Assembly (NCBI GenBank): GCA_942493275.1
Contig: OW818687.1
Location: 620,001 to 684,000, forward strand
Origin: G942493275 sp942493275
GTDB lineage: Bacteria; Actinomycetota; Coriobacteriia; Anaerosomatales; PHET01
DNA length: 64,000 nt
Direction: 5' to 3'
Shown: one piece after another, positions 51,302 through 59,813 of the stretch
Layout: each line of letters starts with the position of its first letter
How positions within the stretch are numbered: the stretch's first letter is position 1
Notes under the pieces: generated by a model
The model's input: only the letters and a program-made list of their open reading frames with translations
The model's database searches: none
What the model was told of the DNA's origin: nothing
Program-made: the position numbers and the translations under genes

Positions 51302-52077
51302 GAAACGGCCCCGAGGATCTCATTGGCTGCCAGCCATACCGCCGAGACAACGAGCAGCGCCGCAAAGCCGACGCGCAGCACGTGGTCGCGCGTCCCGAGG
51401 CTGACCCGAGCTCCCAACACCGCGCCGGGGACCACGCCGACTGCAAGCGCGGCGGCAAGCGCCCAATCGATGTTGCCGAGCAACGCGTGCGTGATGGTAC
51501 CGGGAACCGCCAGGATGGTGACGGCCACGAGCGAGGTGCCGATGGCGCGCTTGATCGGGAAGCGTCCCCAGCGGGTCAGCATCGGAACGAGGACGAACCC
51601 GCCGCCGAGGCCGAAGAAGCCCGAGTACAGGCCGGTGAGCGCTCCAACGCCGATAAGGAGCGGCAGCGAGGCGTGAGCCTCCGCCTCCGCACCCGGCTCC
51701 GTCGCCTTCCCGGGCCGCAGCACCTGAAGCGTCATATCGGCGGCGGCCCACACGATCAACAGCGCGGTGCCGATGAGGACCATGGTCCCCCCAACGAGGC
51801 GGGTCGCCAGCGCGCCGAGGACCGCGGTGATGACCCCGGCGAGGCCGAGGATGAGACCGGCCCGGGGATCTGACGTCCCGTTGCGCCAGTACGTCAGAGC
51901 CCCTGTAAGGGCTCCGGGCATGATCACGGGCAACGGAGTCCCGACAGCGATCAGAGCGGGCGCACCGAGGACGAGACGCAGCGCAGGCGTGGTGATGATG
52001 CCGCCTCCGATACCGAACATGCCAGAGAGCACGCCGGAGAACAGTCCGATGGCCGCCGCGATGAGCCAGTCAGCCAC
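51298..52077 (-). CDS. TSUP/TauE-SafE family sulfite/organosulfonate exporter
   Basis: 259 aa with seven to eight helices. Two repeats carry the TSUP motif: SGVLSGMFGIGGGIITTPAL near the N-terminus and LYSGFFGLGGGFVLVPML in the second half. These proteins move sulfite, sulfoacetate or related anions. GTG start 6 nt after the glycosyltransferase stop. Substrate is not predictable. Confidence 0.9.
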   Translation of the reverse strand: MADWLIAAAIGLFSGVLSGMFGIGGGIITTPALRLVLGAPALIAVGTPLPVIMPGALTGALTYWRNGTSDPRAGLILGLAGVITAVLGALATRLVGGTMVLIGTALLIVWAAADMTLQVLRPGKATEPGAEAEAHASLPLLIGVGALTGLYSGFFGLGGGFVLVPMLTRWGRFPIKRAIGTSLVAVTILAVPGTITHALLGNIDWALAAALAVGVVPGAVLGARVSLGTRDHVLRVGFAALLVVSAVWLAANEILGAVS

Positions 52078-52083
52078 GGCGCG

Positions 52084-53337
52084 TCACTCGGGCGGCACCA
52101 CCGGAAACCGTCCGGTGATGGCGGTGCGATCCACTCGGCGCTCCCCGGTGAACAGGGTGCGCAGGGCGACGTCGTCCCAGACCCGCTCGATCAGAAGCGG
52201 CCAGCGGCGCTGGAAGTGGAAGTAGTTCTGGCAGTTCTCGCGCGCATAATCGCTGGCGTCACGCATGGCGTGCGTCGCCGCGCGGAAGTAGCGCTTCCTC
52301 TCGGGCTGCGTAAGGGAGCGAAGCAGGCCGGTGATCGTGGCGCGCCAGCCGACCGACGAGTCGATGAAGCCGCCCGGGTAGGGCGCGAGTGACTTGGGTG
52401 TGACCTGGCGCAGATCGACCTGCGACTTCGCGAACTCGATCTTGCGGTGCTCGTAGACGAAACGGTAGACGTCCTGCTGGAAACGAAGTGCCTCGGAGAC
52501 CGGCTCCGGCGGAAGATGCAGGATGCACCACTGGTCGTCGATGAATATGTCTCCGCCGTGCATTCGCACGTTGATGACGTAGTCCATGTCCTCGCCGCGC
52601 GTGACCCACGGGTCGAAGCTCACGAACGAGTACATGTCTTTATGAAGCGCCATGAGACCGCCGAACGCGATCTTGGCGCGCTGGAGCCGGGGCGGCTTCA
52701 TCACGACGTCGAGCGCGGCGTTGAACGCGTCGCCCTGACGCCAGAAGATGTCCGAGATGCGAGGCTCCTCGTGCTTCTGCCAGCGACCCTGCTCATCTAC
52801 GTAGTAGCCGGTCTTGGCGAGCAGCGGCGTCCCGTCCTGCAGGCGCGCGCCGACACCGTAGAGCGCGGTCTCGAGGAAGTCCTCGCCGGTCGCGACCTCG
52901 TCATCGTCCACGAAGACCACGACGTCGTGCCCGAGAACTGCGGCGGCGATGAGGCCGACGTTGCGGACCGCCCCGTAGCCGTTGAGGGTGACACCGTCGA
53001 TCATGTCTGCGAACTCGAGCTGCTCGAGACGGCGGTGAAGCGAGCCCATCTCGGCTGGGCCAAATACGAAAGCGTCGATGCTCGGGAAGTCGGCGACGAT
53101 ACCGCGGACCTTGTCCTCGGCCTGGTGTGCGATCGACTCATCGGTGGCGGCGACGATCACGACGACGCGACCGAGCCCGCGAACGTCCTTGAGCGACTGG
53201 AGGCACTGCGCGAGCGAGCCCTCCTCGTCGATGGGGGTCGGGTGGTCGTACATGGCGGCGACCTCATCGGACACCGCACGGCCGCGCCCGCTCTTGCGGC
53301 GCGTCCAGAAAGTCGGAATGACTACGACGGGATCCAC
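52084..53337 (-). CDS. family-2-like glycosyltransferase
   Basis: 417 aa. The N-terminal 200 residues form a GT-A fold with VVVIPTFW, a nucleotide-sugar region and the metal-binding VVFVDDDEVATGEDF (DxD-type); WVTRGEDMDYVINVRMHGG supplies the later acidic motif (ED). The C-terminal 130 residues are helical. No membrane helix. It likely adds sugars to a surface glycan or lipid. The GTG start has AGGAG 9 nt upstream. Acceptor unknown. Confidence 0.8.
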   Translation of the reverse strand: MDPVVVIPTFWTRRKSGRGRAVSDEVAAMYDHPTPIDEEGSLAQCLQSLKDVRGLGRVVVIVAATDESIAHQAEDKVRGIVADFPSIDAFVFGPAEMGSLHRRLEQLEFADMIDGVTLNGYGAVRNVGLIAAAVLGHDVVVFVDDDEVATGEDFLETALYGVGARLQDGTPLLAKTGYYVDEQGRWQKHEEPRISDIFWRQGDAFNAALDVVMKPPRLQRAKIAFGGLMALHKDMYSFVSFDPWVTRGEDMDYVINVRMHGGDIFIDDQWCILHLPPEPVSEALRFQQDVYRFVYEHRKIEFAKSQVDLRQVTPKSLAPYPGGFIDSSVGWRATITGLLRSLTQPERKRYFRAATHAMRDASDYARENCQNYFHFQRRWPLLIERVWDDVALRTLFTGERRVDRTAITGRFPVVPPE

Positions 53338-53363
53338 GTGTTGCTACTCCTGATTCAGGGGGC

Positions 53364-53380
53364 GGCCCTTCCAAAGGGCC
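53364..53380 (-). terminator. hairpin downstream of the DsbA gene
   Basis: GGCCCTT-CCA-AAGGGCC, a 7-bp perfect stem, in the 87-nt gap between dsbA and the glycosyltransferase gene. A clear T-tract is missing. Confidence 0.35.
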
Positions 53381-53424
53381 CGCACAATGATACCGCTCCT
53401 CGCCCAAGAGGGGCAGAAGGGGGG

Positions 53425-54162
53425 TCAGGAGGCGATGGTCGGCGGGGCTCCCTCCGCCGCCTGCGCCGTCGCCGTCGCAGGCTCGTGGGTGTGCTCGGCG
53501 ACGTTCTGCGCGTTGACGATGCAGTGCTCGAGCGACTCGGCCAGGACGCCGTAGGGCCGGCTCCCGATGAGCAGCTCGTTGCAGATGAGGGCCGAGGGCG
53601 TGGCGCTGATGCCGAGGCCCAGCGCAACGTGGTAGAACTGGTGCAGCCGATCATCGTAGCGACCCTCGTCGAAGGCGGCCGCCACCTCGGCAGGGTCGAG
53701 CCCCTGCCCTTCGGCGATCCCGAGGAGAACGTCACGGTCGCCGATGTCTTCCCCCCGGCCGCTGTACGCCGAGAAGATCGCCTCGTGCACCGCCTCGTGC
53801 ACCTCTTCGCCGATGTCGCGCGCGAACTCGCCGAGCGCGAGCGCGAGGTGGGTGCTGGGGACGAGCTCGGGGTGAACGAGCGTGAGCCCGCCTTCACTCG
53901 CCATCCGATGCATGTGCTCGAGCACCTTGTCCGAGTGCCCCGGACCGATCTCGCTCACGGGTACTCCCTCCGGTCCGAGAGTCGGCCTCAGCTCGAACGG
54001 GATGAGGAACAGGTCGGCCTCGTGCTCGGCGCGCAGCCGCTTGAAGCGCGGCCAGTCCAGGTAGCAGAACTGGCACGCGTAGTCGAAGAACACCAGTACG
54101 CGCGGGGTGACGTGAAGCGATTCCCGCGGATCCTCACTATGCTGCTGCCCGTCGTCTGCCAC
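53425..54162 (-). CDS. DsbA-family (FrnE-like) thiol oxidoreductase
   Basis: 245 aa. Thioredoxin fold with a helical insertion; redox motif FDYACQFCYLDW at the start and the cis-Pro segment ISATPSALICNELLIGSRP near residue 190. No signal peptide is seen, so it acts in the cytosol like FrnE/DsbA-like isomerases. GTG start 6 nt after the AmrS gene, so the two are co-transcribed. Confidence 0.88.
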   Translation of the reverse strand: MADDGQQHSEDPRESLHVTPRVLVFFDYACQFCYLDWPRFKRLRAEHEADLFLIPFELRPTLGPEGVPVSEIGPGHSDKVLEHMHRMASEGGLTLVHPELVPSTHLALALGEFARDIGEEVHEAVHEAIFSAYSGRGEDIGDRDVLLGIAEGQGLDPAEVAAAFDEGRYDDRLHQFYHVALGLGISATPSALICNELLIGSRPYGVLAESLEHCIVNAQNVAEHTHEPATATAQAAEGAPPTIAS

Positions 54163-54168
54163 GTCGCC

Positions 54169-55188
54169 CTACCCTTCCTTGAAGTTGAGTGCCGCTCCGC
54201 ACGTTGCACAGGTGCCGCGGGACGCGAGCCGGTCCGACACCACCGAGAAGCCCCGCCGTGCGACGACGAGTCCTCCGCATTCAGGGCAGCGGGTATCCTC
54301 CCCGCCCGGCACATCCACGTTTCCCAGGTATATGAAGTCGAGCCCGGCGGTCATTCCGATATCGCGGGCGTGCTCCAGTGAAGCCAACGGTGTCATCGGA
54401 AGGTGCGCGTACTCGAGGTACGGGATGAAGCGGGTCAGGTGCCACGGGGTGTCGCGTCCGAGTTCGTTCGCGATCCACTCGGCGACCGCGGTGACCTCGG
54501 CGTCGGAGTCGTTCACGGTCGGAATCAGGTTGGTGACGCACTCGACGTGCATGCCGTGGACGTGTCGCGCCCTCGCCGCCTGGCGTCGCACTTCCTCGGG
54601 GTGCCGGACGTGGCACAGCTCGCGGTACGTCTCCTCCGAGAACCCCTTGATATCCACGCGCCACACGTCGATGACCTCGGCGAACAGATCGAGACCCGCC
54701 TCGGTCACGTAGCCGTTGGTGACCATCACCGTGTAAAGCCCGGCTTGCTTCGCGAGGCGCGCGCAGTCCAGCACGTACTCGAGCCAGATGACCGGCTCGT
54801 TGTAGGTGAAAGCGACCCCCTCGCACTCGGTCTCGACGGCGAGGTCCAGCACCTCTGCGGGCGTGAGGTTGCGCAGGTCCACGCTGCCGTCGGCGCCACG
54901 GGGGCGCGATATCTGCCAGTTCTGGCAGTGTCCGCAGCGCATCGAGCACCCTACCGAGCCGATCGAGAGGACACGCGTGCCGGGCCGGAAGTGGAACACC
55001 GGCTTCTTCTCGATGGGGTCGGCCGCGATCGAGCTGACGAGCCCGTAGGTGAGCGCCTGCAACCGTCCGCCCACGACGCCGCGAGCGCCGCAAATGCCGG
55101 CCGCACCCTCGGCGATGACGCAGGCATTGGGGCACAGGCCGCACAGGATGCGCCCGTCTTGCGGAGTCTGCAGCAAGGCTTCGTGCAC
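54169..55188 (-). CDS. amrS: AmmeMemoRadiSam-system radical SAM enzyme
   Basis: 339 aa. The radical SAM cluster motif CSMRCGHCQNW (CxxxCxxC) lies near residue 85. N-terminal C-x2-C pairs (CGLCPNAC) and C-terminal CPECGG...CATCGA add a zinc- or Fe-S-type ribbon typical of the AmrS/pyruvate-formate-lyase-activating-like family. The AmmeMemoRadiSam partners AmmeMemo and AMMECR1 are not adjacent. The reaction is unknown. GTG start with GGGAGGTGGGG upstream, 38 nt after the hydrogenase-like GGDEF gene. Confidence 0.88.
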   Translation of the reverse strand: MHEALLQTPQDGRILCGLCPNACVIAEGAAGICGARGVVGGRLQALTYGLVSSIAADPIEKKPVFHFRPGTRVLSIGSVGCSMRCGHCQNWQISRPRGADGSVDLRNLTPAEVLDLAVETECEGVAFTYNEPVIWLEYVLDCARLAKQAGLYTVMVTNGYVTEAGLDLFAEVIDVWRVDIKGFSEETYRELCHVRHPEEVRRQAARARHVHGMHVECVTNLIPTVNDSDAEVTAVAEWIANELGRDTPWHLTRFIPYLEYAHLPMTPLASLEHARDIGMTAGLDFIYLGNVDVPGGEDTRCPECGGLVVARRGFSVVSDRLASRGTCATCGAALNFKEG

Positions 55189-55226
55189 GTCCCCACCTCC
55201 CGGATCGAACCGGTCACAGTGAGTGC

Positions 55227-57020
55227 TTACCCGCCCGCGAGCTCCACCCTGTCACGACCGGTGCGCTTGGCCGCGAGCAGCGCCTCGTCCGCGGCGCCCA
55301 GCAGCGAGACGGCTTCTTGCACACGCCCGCCGAGTGATGCGACCCCGACTGACACCGTGACTCCGATAACCGATCCGTCCGATCCCGCCACCGTGAGCGT
55401 CGCCATCGCGGCCCTCAGCTTCTCGGCTGCGGCCCACGCACCGGTCTTGTTCACGCCGGGGAGGATGAGCGCGAACTCGTCGCCACCGACCCGCCCGGCG
55501 GCGTCGGAGGAACGGACGTGCGAGCTCACGAGAATACCCGCGGCGCGCAGCAGTGCATCGCCGGAGGCGTGGCCATGCCGGTCGTTGACCAGCTTGAATC
55601 CGTCGAGGTCGAACATCACCACCGAGAGGTCCCCGCCGTAGCGCTGGTGGCGGTCCACCTCCTGGCGCAGCCGCTCGTCGAACGCGCGCCGGTTGAGCAG
55701 GCCCGTCAGCGGGTCGGTGCTCGCAACGGTGGCGAGGTGATCGCGCTCCCGCGTGACCCGCTTCTTCTGCAGCGGCATGCACACGTCCCACGTCGAGCGG
55801 TCGAGACAGATCGCGGCGGCGTGCTCAACGCAGGTGTCGTAGCCGCATGCGCCGCAGTCGATCGTCTCGGCACGGCTAGCGAACTCGCCAGCGGCGAGCA
55901 CCGCGTCGATCTCCTCGGCGGAGGGCTCCCGCGTGGGAGCGGGGCTTGGAGTGAACCGGCGCCTGATGTCGACCTTCGGAAGCGCCGAGAGGATCGTGCG
56001 GGCGTCGACGGGCGGCGCCGGTGTACGCTCGCGGGCGGCCGCGTCCACGGCGCGCTTCGCATAGACCGACATGTCGCGGTTCACGCAGGGTCCGTCGATG
56101 CAGCCCTCGCAGTTGAGCATGTCGACGACGTCCGGCGCGGTCTCTCCCCTCACGATGGCGGTGAGCAGCCGGTCCAGATCGTCGAGCCCGCGCACGACCG
56201 ACACGCCGTCTCCGTCGAGAGTGGTGGCCGAGAGGGTCTTGCGGGGGAACCCGTCGGTCGCAGACTCCTGCCTGGAGACCTGGGGCCGGCGCATCGGCGA
56301 GAACGGGCGCGGCTCGCCCTCGGCCAGCAAGCGTTCGAGTTCATCGAAGCCGATCGCGACGTCGATCGAGCCCTCGAATGCGGGGTCGACCGCTTCGTCC
56401 TTGCGCGCCCAGCACGGCGACACGTACACGACCGCAGCCCGGTCCGAGTACAACGAACGCACGAGCCGGGCCTGCGCGATGTAGGGCGGCGCCACGGGAA
56501 CCAGAGCGGGAGTGAGCCACGGGTGGAACCTGCGGACCCAGCCGGTTGCGACCGGGCACGTCGAGCGCAGGCGGGGCAGCGAGGTATCACCGCTGAGGTG
56601 GAGCCGCGAGTATGCAGCGGCGACGATCTCCTCGCCAAGCACGGTGGTCTCGACGCCTGCGAAGCCGAGCGCCTCGAGCGCCCTCTCGGTCTCGCCGGGC
56701 GAACGGGGGTGCATGGCGGCGACGTGCTCGCTGGCGAGGAGCGCGATCACCGGCCTGTCGCCGGCGAGCAGCTCGCGGACGCGAGGCGTGTCGTCCCTGA
56801 CCGAGTGGGAGCCGGTGGTGCACTCCACGACGCACAAGCCGCAGGAGACACAGCGCTCGGCAATGACTTCGACGTGACCGTCGACGGCCTTGAGCGCCCG
56901 CGCCGGACAGTGGCGGACGCAGTTGAGGCAGCCGCGGCAGCGACTGTGGTCACGCACGATCAGGGGCGCGACGAACTGCGCTTCGGTCCCCTCTCGGCTG
57001 TCCCCCTCATGCCGATCCAC
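55227..57020 (-). CDS. ferredoxin / H-cluster hydrogenase-like / Fe-S / GGDEF fusion (redox-sensing diguanylate cyclase)
   Basis: 597 aa. Order: 2x[4Fe-4S] ferredoxin domain (CRGCLNCVRHCP and CVSCGLCVVEC, about 28-70), an [FeFe]-hydrogenase large-subunit-like domain (about 80-335) with degenerate versions of the three H-cluster motifs (STCPVATGW, SPCWARKDEA, LNCEGCIDGPC; the four Cys ligands remain), a PF04060 4Fe-4S domain (CGACGYDTCVEHAAAIC, about 390), and an intact GGDEF domain with RVGGDEFALIL (about 510). It should make c-di-GMP in response to redox state, hydrogen or CO (inference). GTG start with GGGGGAG. It follows queT by 14 nt. Confidence 0.9.
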   Translation of the reverse strand: MDRHEGDSREGTEAQFVAPLIVRDHSRCRGCLNCVRHCPARALKAVDGHVEVIAERCVSCGLCVVECTTGSHSVRDDTPRVRELLAGDRPVIALLASEHVAAMHPRSPGETERALEALGFAGVETTVLGEEIVAAAYSRLHLSGDTSLPRLRSTCPVATGWVRRFHPWLTPALVPVAPPYIAQARLVRSLYSDRAAVVYVSPCWARKDEAVDPAFEGSIDVAIGFDELERLLAEGEPRPFSPMRRPQVSRQESATDGFPRKTLSATTLDGDGVSVVRGLDDLDRLLTAIVRGETAPDVVDMLNCEGCIDGPCVNRDMSVYAKRAVDAAARERTPAPPVDARTILSALPKVDIRRRFTPSPAPTREPSAEEIDAVLAAGEFASRAETIDCGACGYDTCVEHAAAICLDRSTWDVCMPLQKKRVTRERDHLATVASTDPLTGLLNRRAFDERLRQEVDRHQRYGGDLSVVMFDLDGFKLVNDRHGHASGDALLRAAGILVSSHVRSSDAAGRVGGDEFALILPGVNKTGAWAAAEKLRAAMATLTVAGSDGSVIGVTVSVGVASLGGRVQEAVSLLGAADEALLAAKRTGRDRVELAGG

Positions 57021-57034
57021 GAACGGCTCCCCCG

Positions 57035-57598
57035 TCAGACGTTACGCGACGACCCCTCGAACAGCTGAAGCCTCTCGAGGGCAATACTCAGCGGCCACCC
57101 CAGACCGTAAACGACGATCGCCTCGGACACTCCGATCGCGGCCACACCGAAAAGGTACATCGGAAGCCATGCACCCTCCAAGTCGATTCCCACGAGCGGT
57201 ACCTGGTACAGGCCGGCTCCGGCGAGGATGACCGGCAGATACGCGGGCACGATGAGCGCGTTGAAGATGACCGGTCCCGCGAGAGCGACGGCCTTGCGCC
57301 CTCTGAAGCGCCACATCCACACAGCGCCCAGAAGCGTGCCGAGCGAGCCGAACACAACGTCGAGCAGGCTGAGCGGCCAGACCGCATAGGGGTTCAGCGC
57401 GTTGGCGATGAGCGAGCCGAGCGCGAGGCCCGGAATCGCCGCGGGCGTGAAGAGCGCGACGACGGTGAACGCCTCGGATATCCGGAACTGGACCAGCCCC
57501 CACCCGAGTGCGAACGGGAGGTAGTTGATGGCGATGGTGAGAGCGGCATACACCGCAGCTATGAGCCCTGCCTGGGCGACGTAGCGAGAACGCGACAC
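57035..57598 (-). CDS. queT: QueT-family queuosine-precursor transporter
   Basis: 187 aa with five to six helices and the typical QueT N-terminus (YAALTIAINY...GWGLVQFRISEAF). QueT is the substrate-binding component of an energy-coupling-factor transporter for preQ0/preQ1. The GTG start has AGGAGA upstream. I found no preQ1 riboswitch in the 62-nt gap. The ECF ATPase and T components are not adjacent, so it probably shares those of the cell. Confidence 0.9.
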   Translation of the reverse strand: MSRSRYVAQAGLIAAVYAALTIAINYLPFALGWGLVQFRISEAFTVVALFTPAAIPGLALGSLIANALNPYAVWPLSLLDVVFGSLGTLLGAVWMWRFRGRKAVALAGPVIFNALIVPAYLPVILAGAGLYQVPLVGIDLEGAWLPMYLFGVAAIGVSEAIVVYGLGWPLSIALERLQLFEGSSRNV

Positions 57599-57660
57599 GG
57601 AAGTCTCCTGGGAAGTGAGGTGCGAGTGACGGAACGCCTGATTCTAGCAGGAGCGCCGAG

Positions 57661-59745
57661 CTAGACCGGCAGGCCCGGAGCGCCCTGCACGCCCTTGTGG
57701 GCGAACAGTCCCGTGTTGCCGGCTGCAGCCTGCCTGTCGAGAGCCTCGAACAGCGCGGTGACCACGGTCGGGTCGTACTGAGACCCCGAAGCCTCCTCGA
57801 GTTCGATGCGCGCTTGCGCGATCGAGAGCTTCTTGCGGTACGACCGCGTCGTGAGCATTGCGTCGAAGGAATCGGCGACGGCCAGAATCCGCGCAAGCAG
57901 CGGTATGCGGTCGCCGGCGAGGCCCTCGGGATAACCCTGGCCATCCCAGCGCTCGTGATGGTGAAGGATGACGGGCGTGAGTGACTTGAGGAAGTCGATC
58001 TGGTCCACGATCGAGGCGCCGATCTCAGCGTGCCGCCGAACCGCCTGCATCTCCTCGAACGTGAGGTTGCTCGGCTTGAGAAGGATCTCCTCGGGAACGC
58101 CGGTCTTGCCAACATCATGGAGCAGGCCGGCGAAGCGCAGCTGCTCGATCTGCTCGAACGGCAGCTCCAGCTCCTCGCCGATGAGCATCGAATAGTCCAT
58201 GACCCGGCTGGCGTGACCCTTGGGCGAACGCTCGCCATAGTCCAGCGTCGCCGAGAGTGCCGCGATCGTCTTGGCGTAGTCGTCACGGATGCGCGAGAAG
58301 AGCGCCGCGCGCCCAAAGGCGGCTCCCGCATGGGCCGCGATTCCCTCGAGCAGCGCGTGGTCCTGGCGGCCGTAGCGCTCGCCGTCGTTACGCGCGACGA
58401 ACAGCCAACCGACATCGAGCTCACCATAGGCGAGCCGGACCGGCGAGACGGCCCACTCGCTCGCGGAAGCGCCGGGCTTGACCGAACCACGATGGGTCAC
58501 GGTCCTGAGGGTGTCGAAAGGCTCCGCCTCGGTGTCTCGCCCGGCTACGATGCCGAGGACGTGCGCCAGATCGCCCTGGCTCACGTCACCATCGATGGCG
58601 ATGTCAGCCCGATCCTGTCCCCAGCTCGTGAGGATCAGGCCCGAAAGCTGGAAGCAGAACGCCTTCTCCATGACGCTCGCGACCAACTGGGCGACTCCGC
58701 TGACGTCGGTCTGACCGCCGAGGGCGGCGGCGAGCTCATTGAGTTGCGCGTAGCCGGTCATGGCGCGCTCCACTGCGGCGCGCTCGTCCTCGCGCTCCAG
58801 CGCGACGGCGATGAACTGACCGAAGCGCCCCAGCCGCGAGAGCCGGTCTTGCGAAAGCGGCACGGCGCTCTGCGGCAGCCGCACCTCGAGGATGCCGAGA
58901 ACCCGCTCGCCCATGGTCAACGGCATGGCCAGGACCGAGGATGCCTGCCCGCGGCCCGGAGCGACGACCGTGCGGCCTGACTCCACCGCCCGGCCCGACG
59001 CGGTATTGGCCTTGGGAACGAGAGCGCCGAGAGACCCGCGCCACTCGGGCGTGCGTGCGACGACTTCGAGCATGCTCCCGCGCGGGCGAAGAATCGCGCC
59101 CGCCTCTCCATTCACGAGCGCGACCGCCTCATCGGCAATGGCTCCCAGCGAGGCGGAGTCGAGCTTCTCGGTAGAGACCACCTGGCGGCCGGCCGAGACG
59201 AAGAGACGAAGCTCCTCGACCTTCTCGGCGGCCATCATGCGCTCGGCCGTGGAGTCCACGACGGTGTGGGCGCTCGCGACCGCCATCTGCAGATAGGACT
59301 CAGCCTGCCTGCGCGGGATCACGGGAAGGGACTTGATCGAGCGGCGTGCGGAAGCCTCGTTCACGCCGCGGGAGAGCAGCTGCTCGTAGAGCCCGCGACG
59401 CTCCCTGGTCGACGTGACGAAGCTGCTGATGACGAGATGTGCGACGACCTTCTCGCCGCGCATGACCGGCGCGTAGAGCGTTGCCAGACCGGAGCGGCAG
59501 ATGATGCGGCCGGGACCCGCGTCAGCACTCGGGCAGGTGTCGAAACAGGTGAGGGGGCCGGGCTCGGAAACGTCGCTGGCGAGGTTGCAGTAGCTGCAGC
59601 GGTGCGTCCCCGCCAGAAGCTCACAGCGCTCGAAGTCCATCACGCTCAAGACGACACCCGTCGCCTGGAAGAACGCGTCCGCTGCTGCGCGCCACTCCTT
59701 GGTGGCGAATGCGCGTACGGCTATGTCGTGGACAGAGACTGGCAC
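57661..59745 (-). CDS. PocR-GAF-GAF-HD-GYP protein
   Basis: 694 aa. N-terminal PocR sensor domain (about 15-140) with clustered cysteines (CSYCNLA, CFDTCPSAD, IICRSGL); two GAF domains; a C-terminal HD-GYP domain with intact HDVGKTGVP (about 541) and HHHERWDGQGYP, hence predicted active in c-di-GMP hydrolysis. PocR domains bind small hydrocarbon ligands; the cysteines could hold a metal. GTG start with AAGGG upstream. It follows the OmpR/kinase pair with a 68-nt gap. Confidence 0.93.
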   Translation of the reverse strand: MPVSVHDIAVRAFATKEWRAAADAFFQATGVVLSVMDFERCELLAGTHRCSYCNLASDVSEPGPLTCFDTCPSADAGPGRIICRSGLATLYAPVMRGEKVVAHLVISSFVTSTRERRGLYEQLLSRGVNEASARRSIKSLPVIPRRQAESYLQMAVASAHTVVDSTAERMMAAEKVEELRLFVSAGRQVVSTEKLDSASLGAIADEAVALVNGEAGAILRPRGSMLEVVARTPEWRGSLGALVPKANTASGRAVESGRTVVAPGRGQASSVLAMPLTMGERVLGILEVRLPQSAVPLSQDRLSRLGRFGQFIAVALEREDERAAVERAMTGYAQLNELAAALGGQTDVSGVAQLVASVMEKAFCFQLSGLILTSWGQDRADIAIDGDVSQGDLAHVLGIVAGRDTEAEPFDTLRTVTHRGSVKPGASASEWAVSPVRLAYGELDVGWLFVARNDGERYGRQDHALLEGIAAHAGAAFGRAALFSRIRDDYAKTIAALSATLDYGERSPKGHASRVMDYSMLIGEELELPFEQIEQLRFAGLLHDVGKTGVPEEILLKPSNLTFEEMQAVRRHAEIGASIVDQIDFLKSLTPVILHHHERWDGQGYPEGLAGDRIPLLARILAVADSFDAMLTTRSYRKKLSIAQARIELEEASGSQYDPTVVTALFEALDRQAAAGNTGLFAHKGVQGAPGLPV

Positions 59746-59813
59746 GGGGACCCTTGTTTTCGGTGACTTCTCCGAATAGGTTTATCGGCCTGCGCGGCGC
59801 CCTCCTTGACCAC

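Noticed and set aside
57599..57660. Possible preQ1 riboswitch before queT
   Set aside because: The gap is only 62 nt and lacks the preQ1-I hairpin and A-rich tail.
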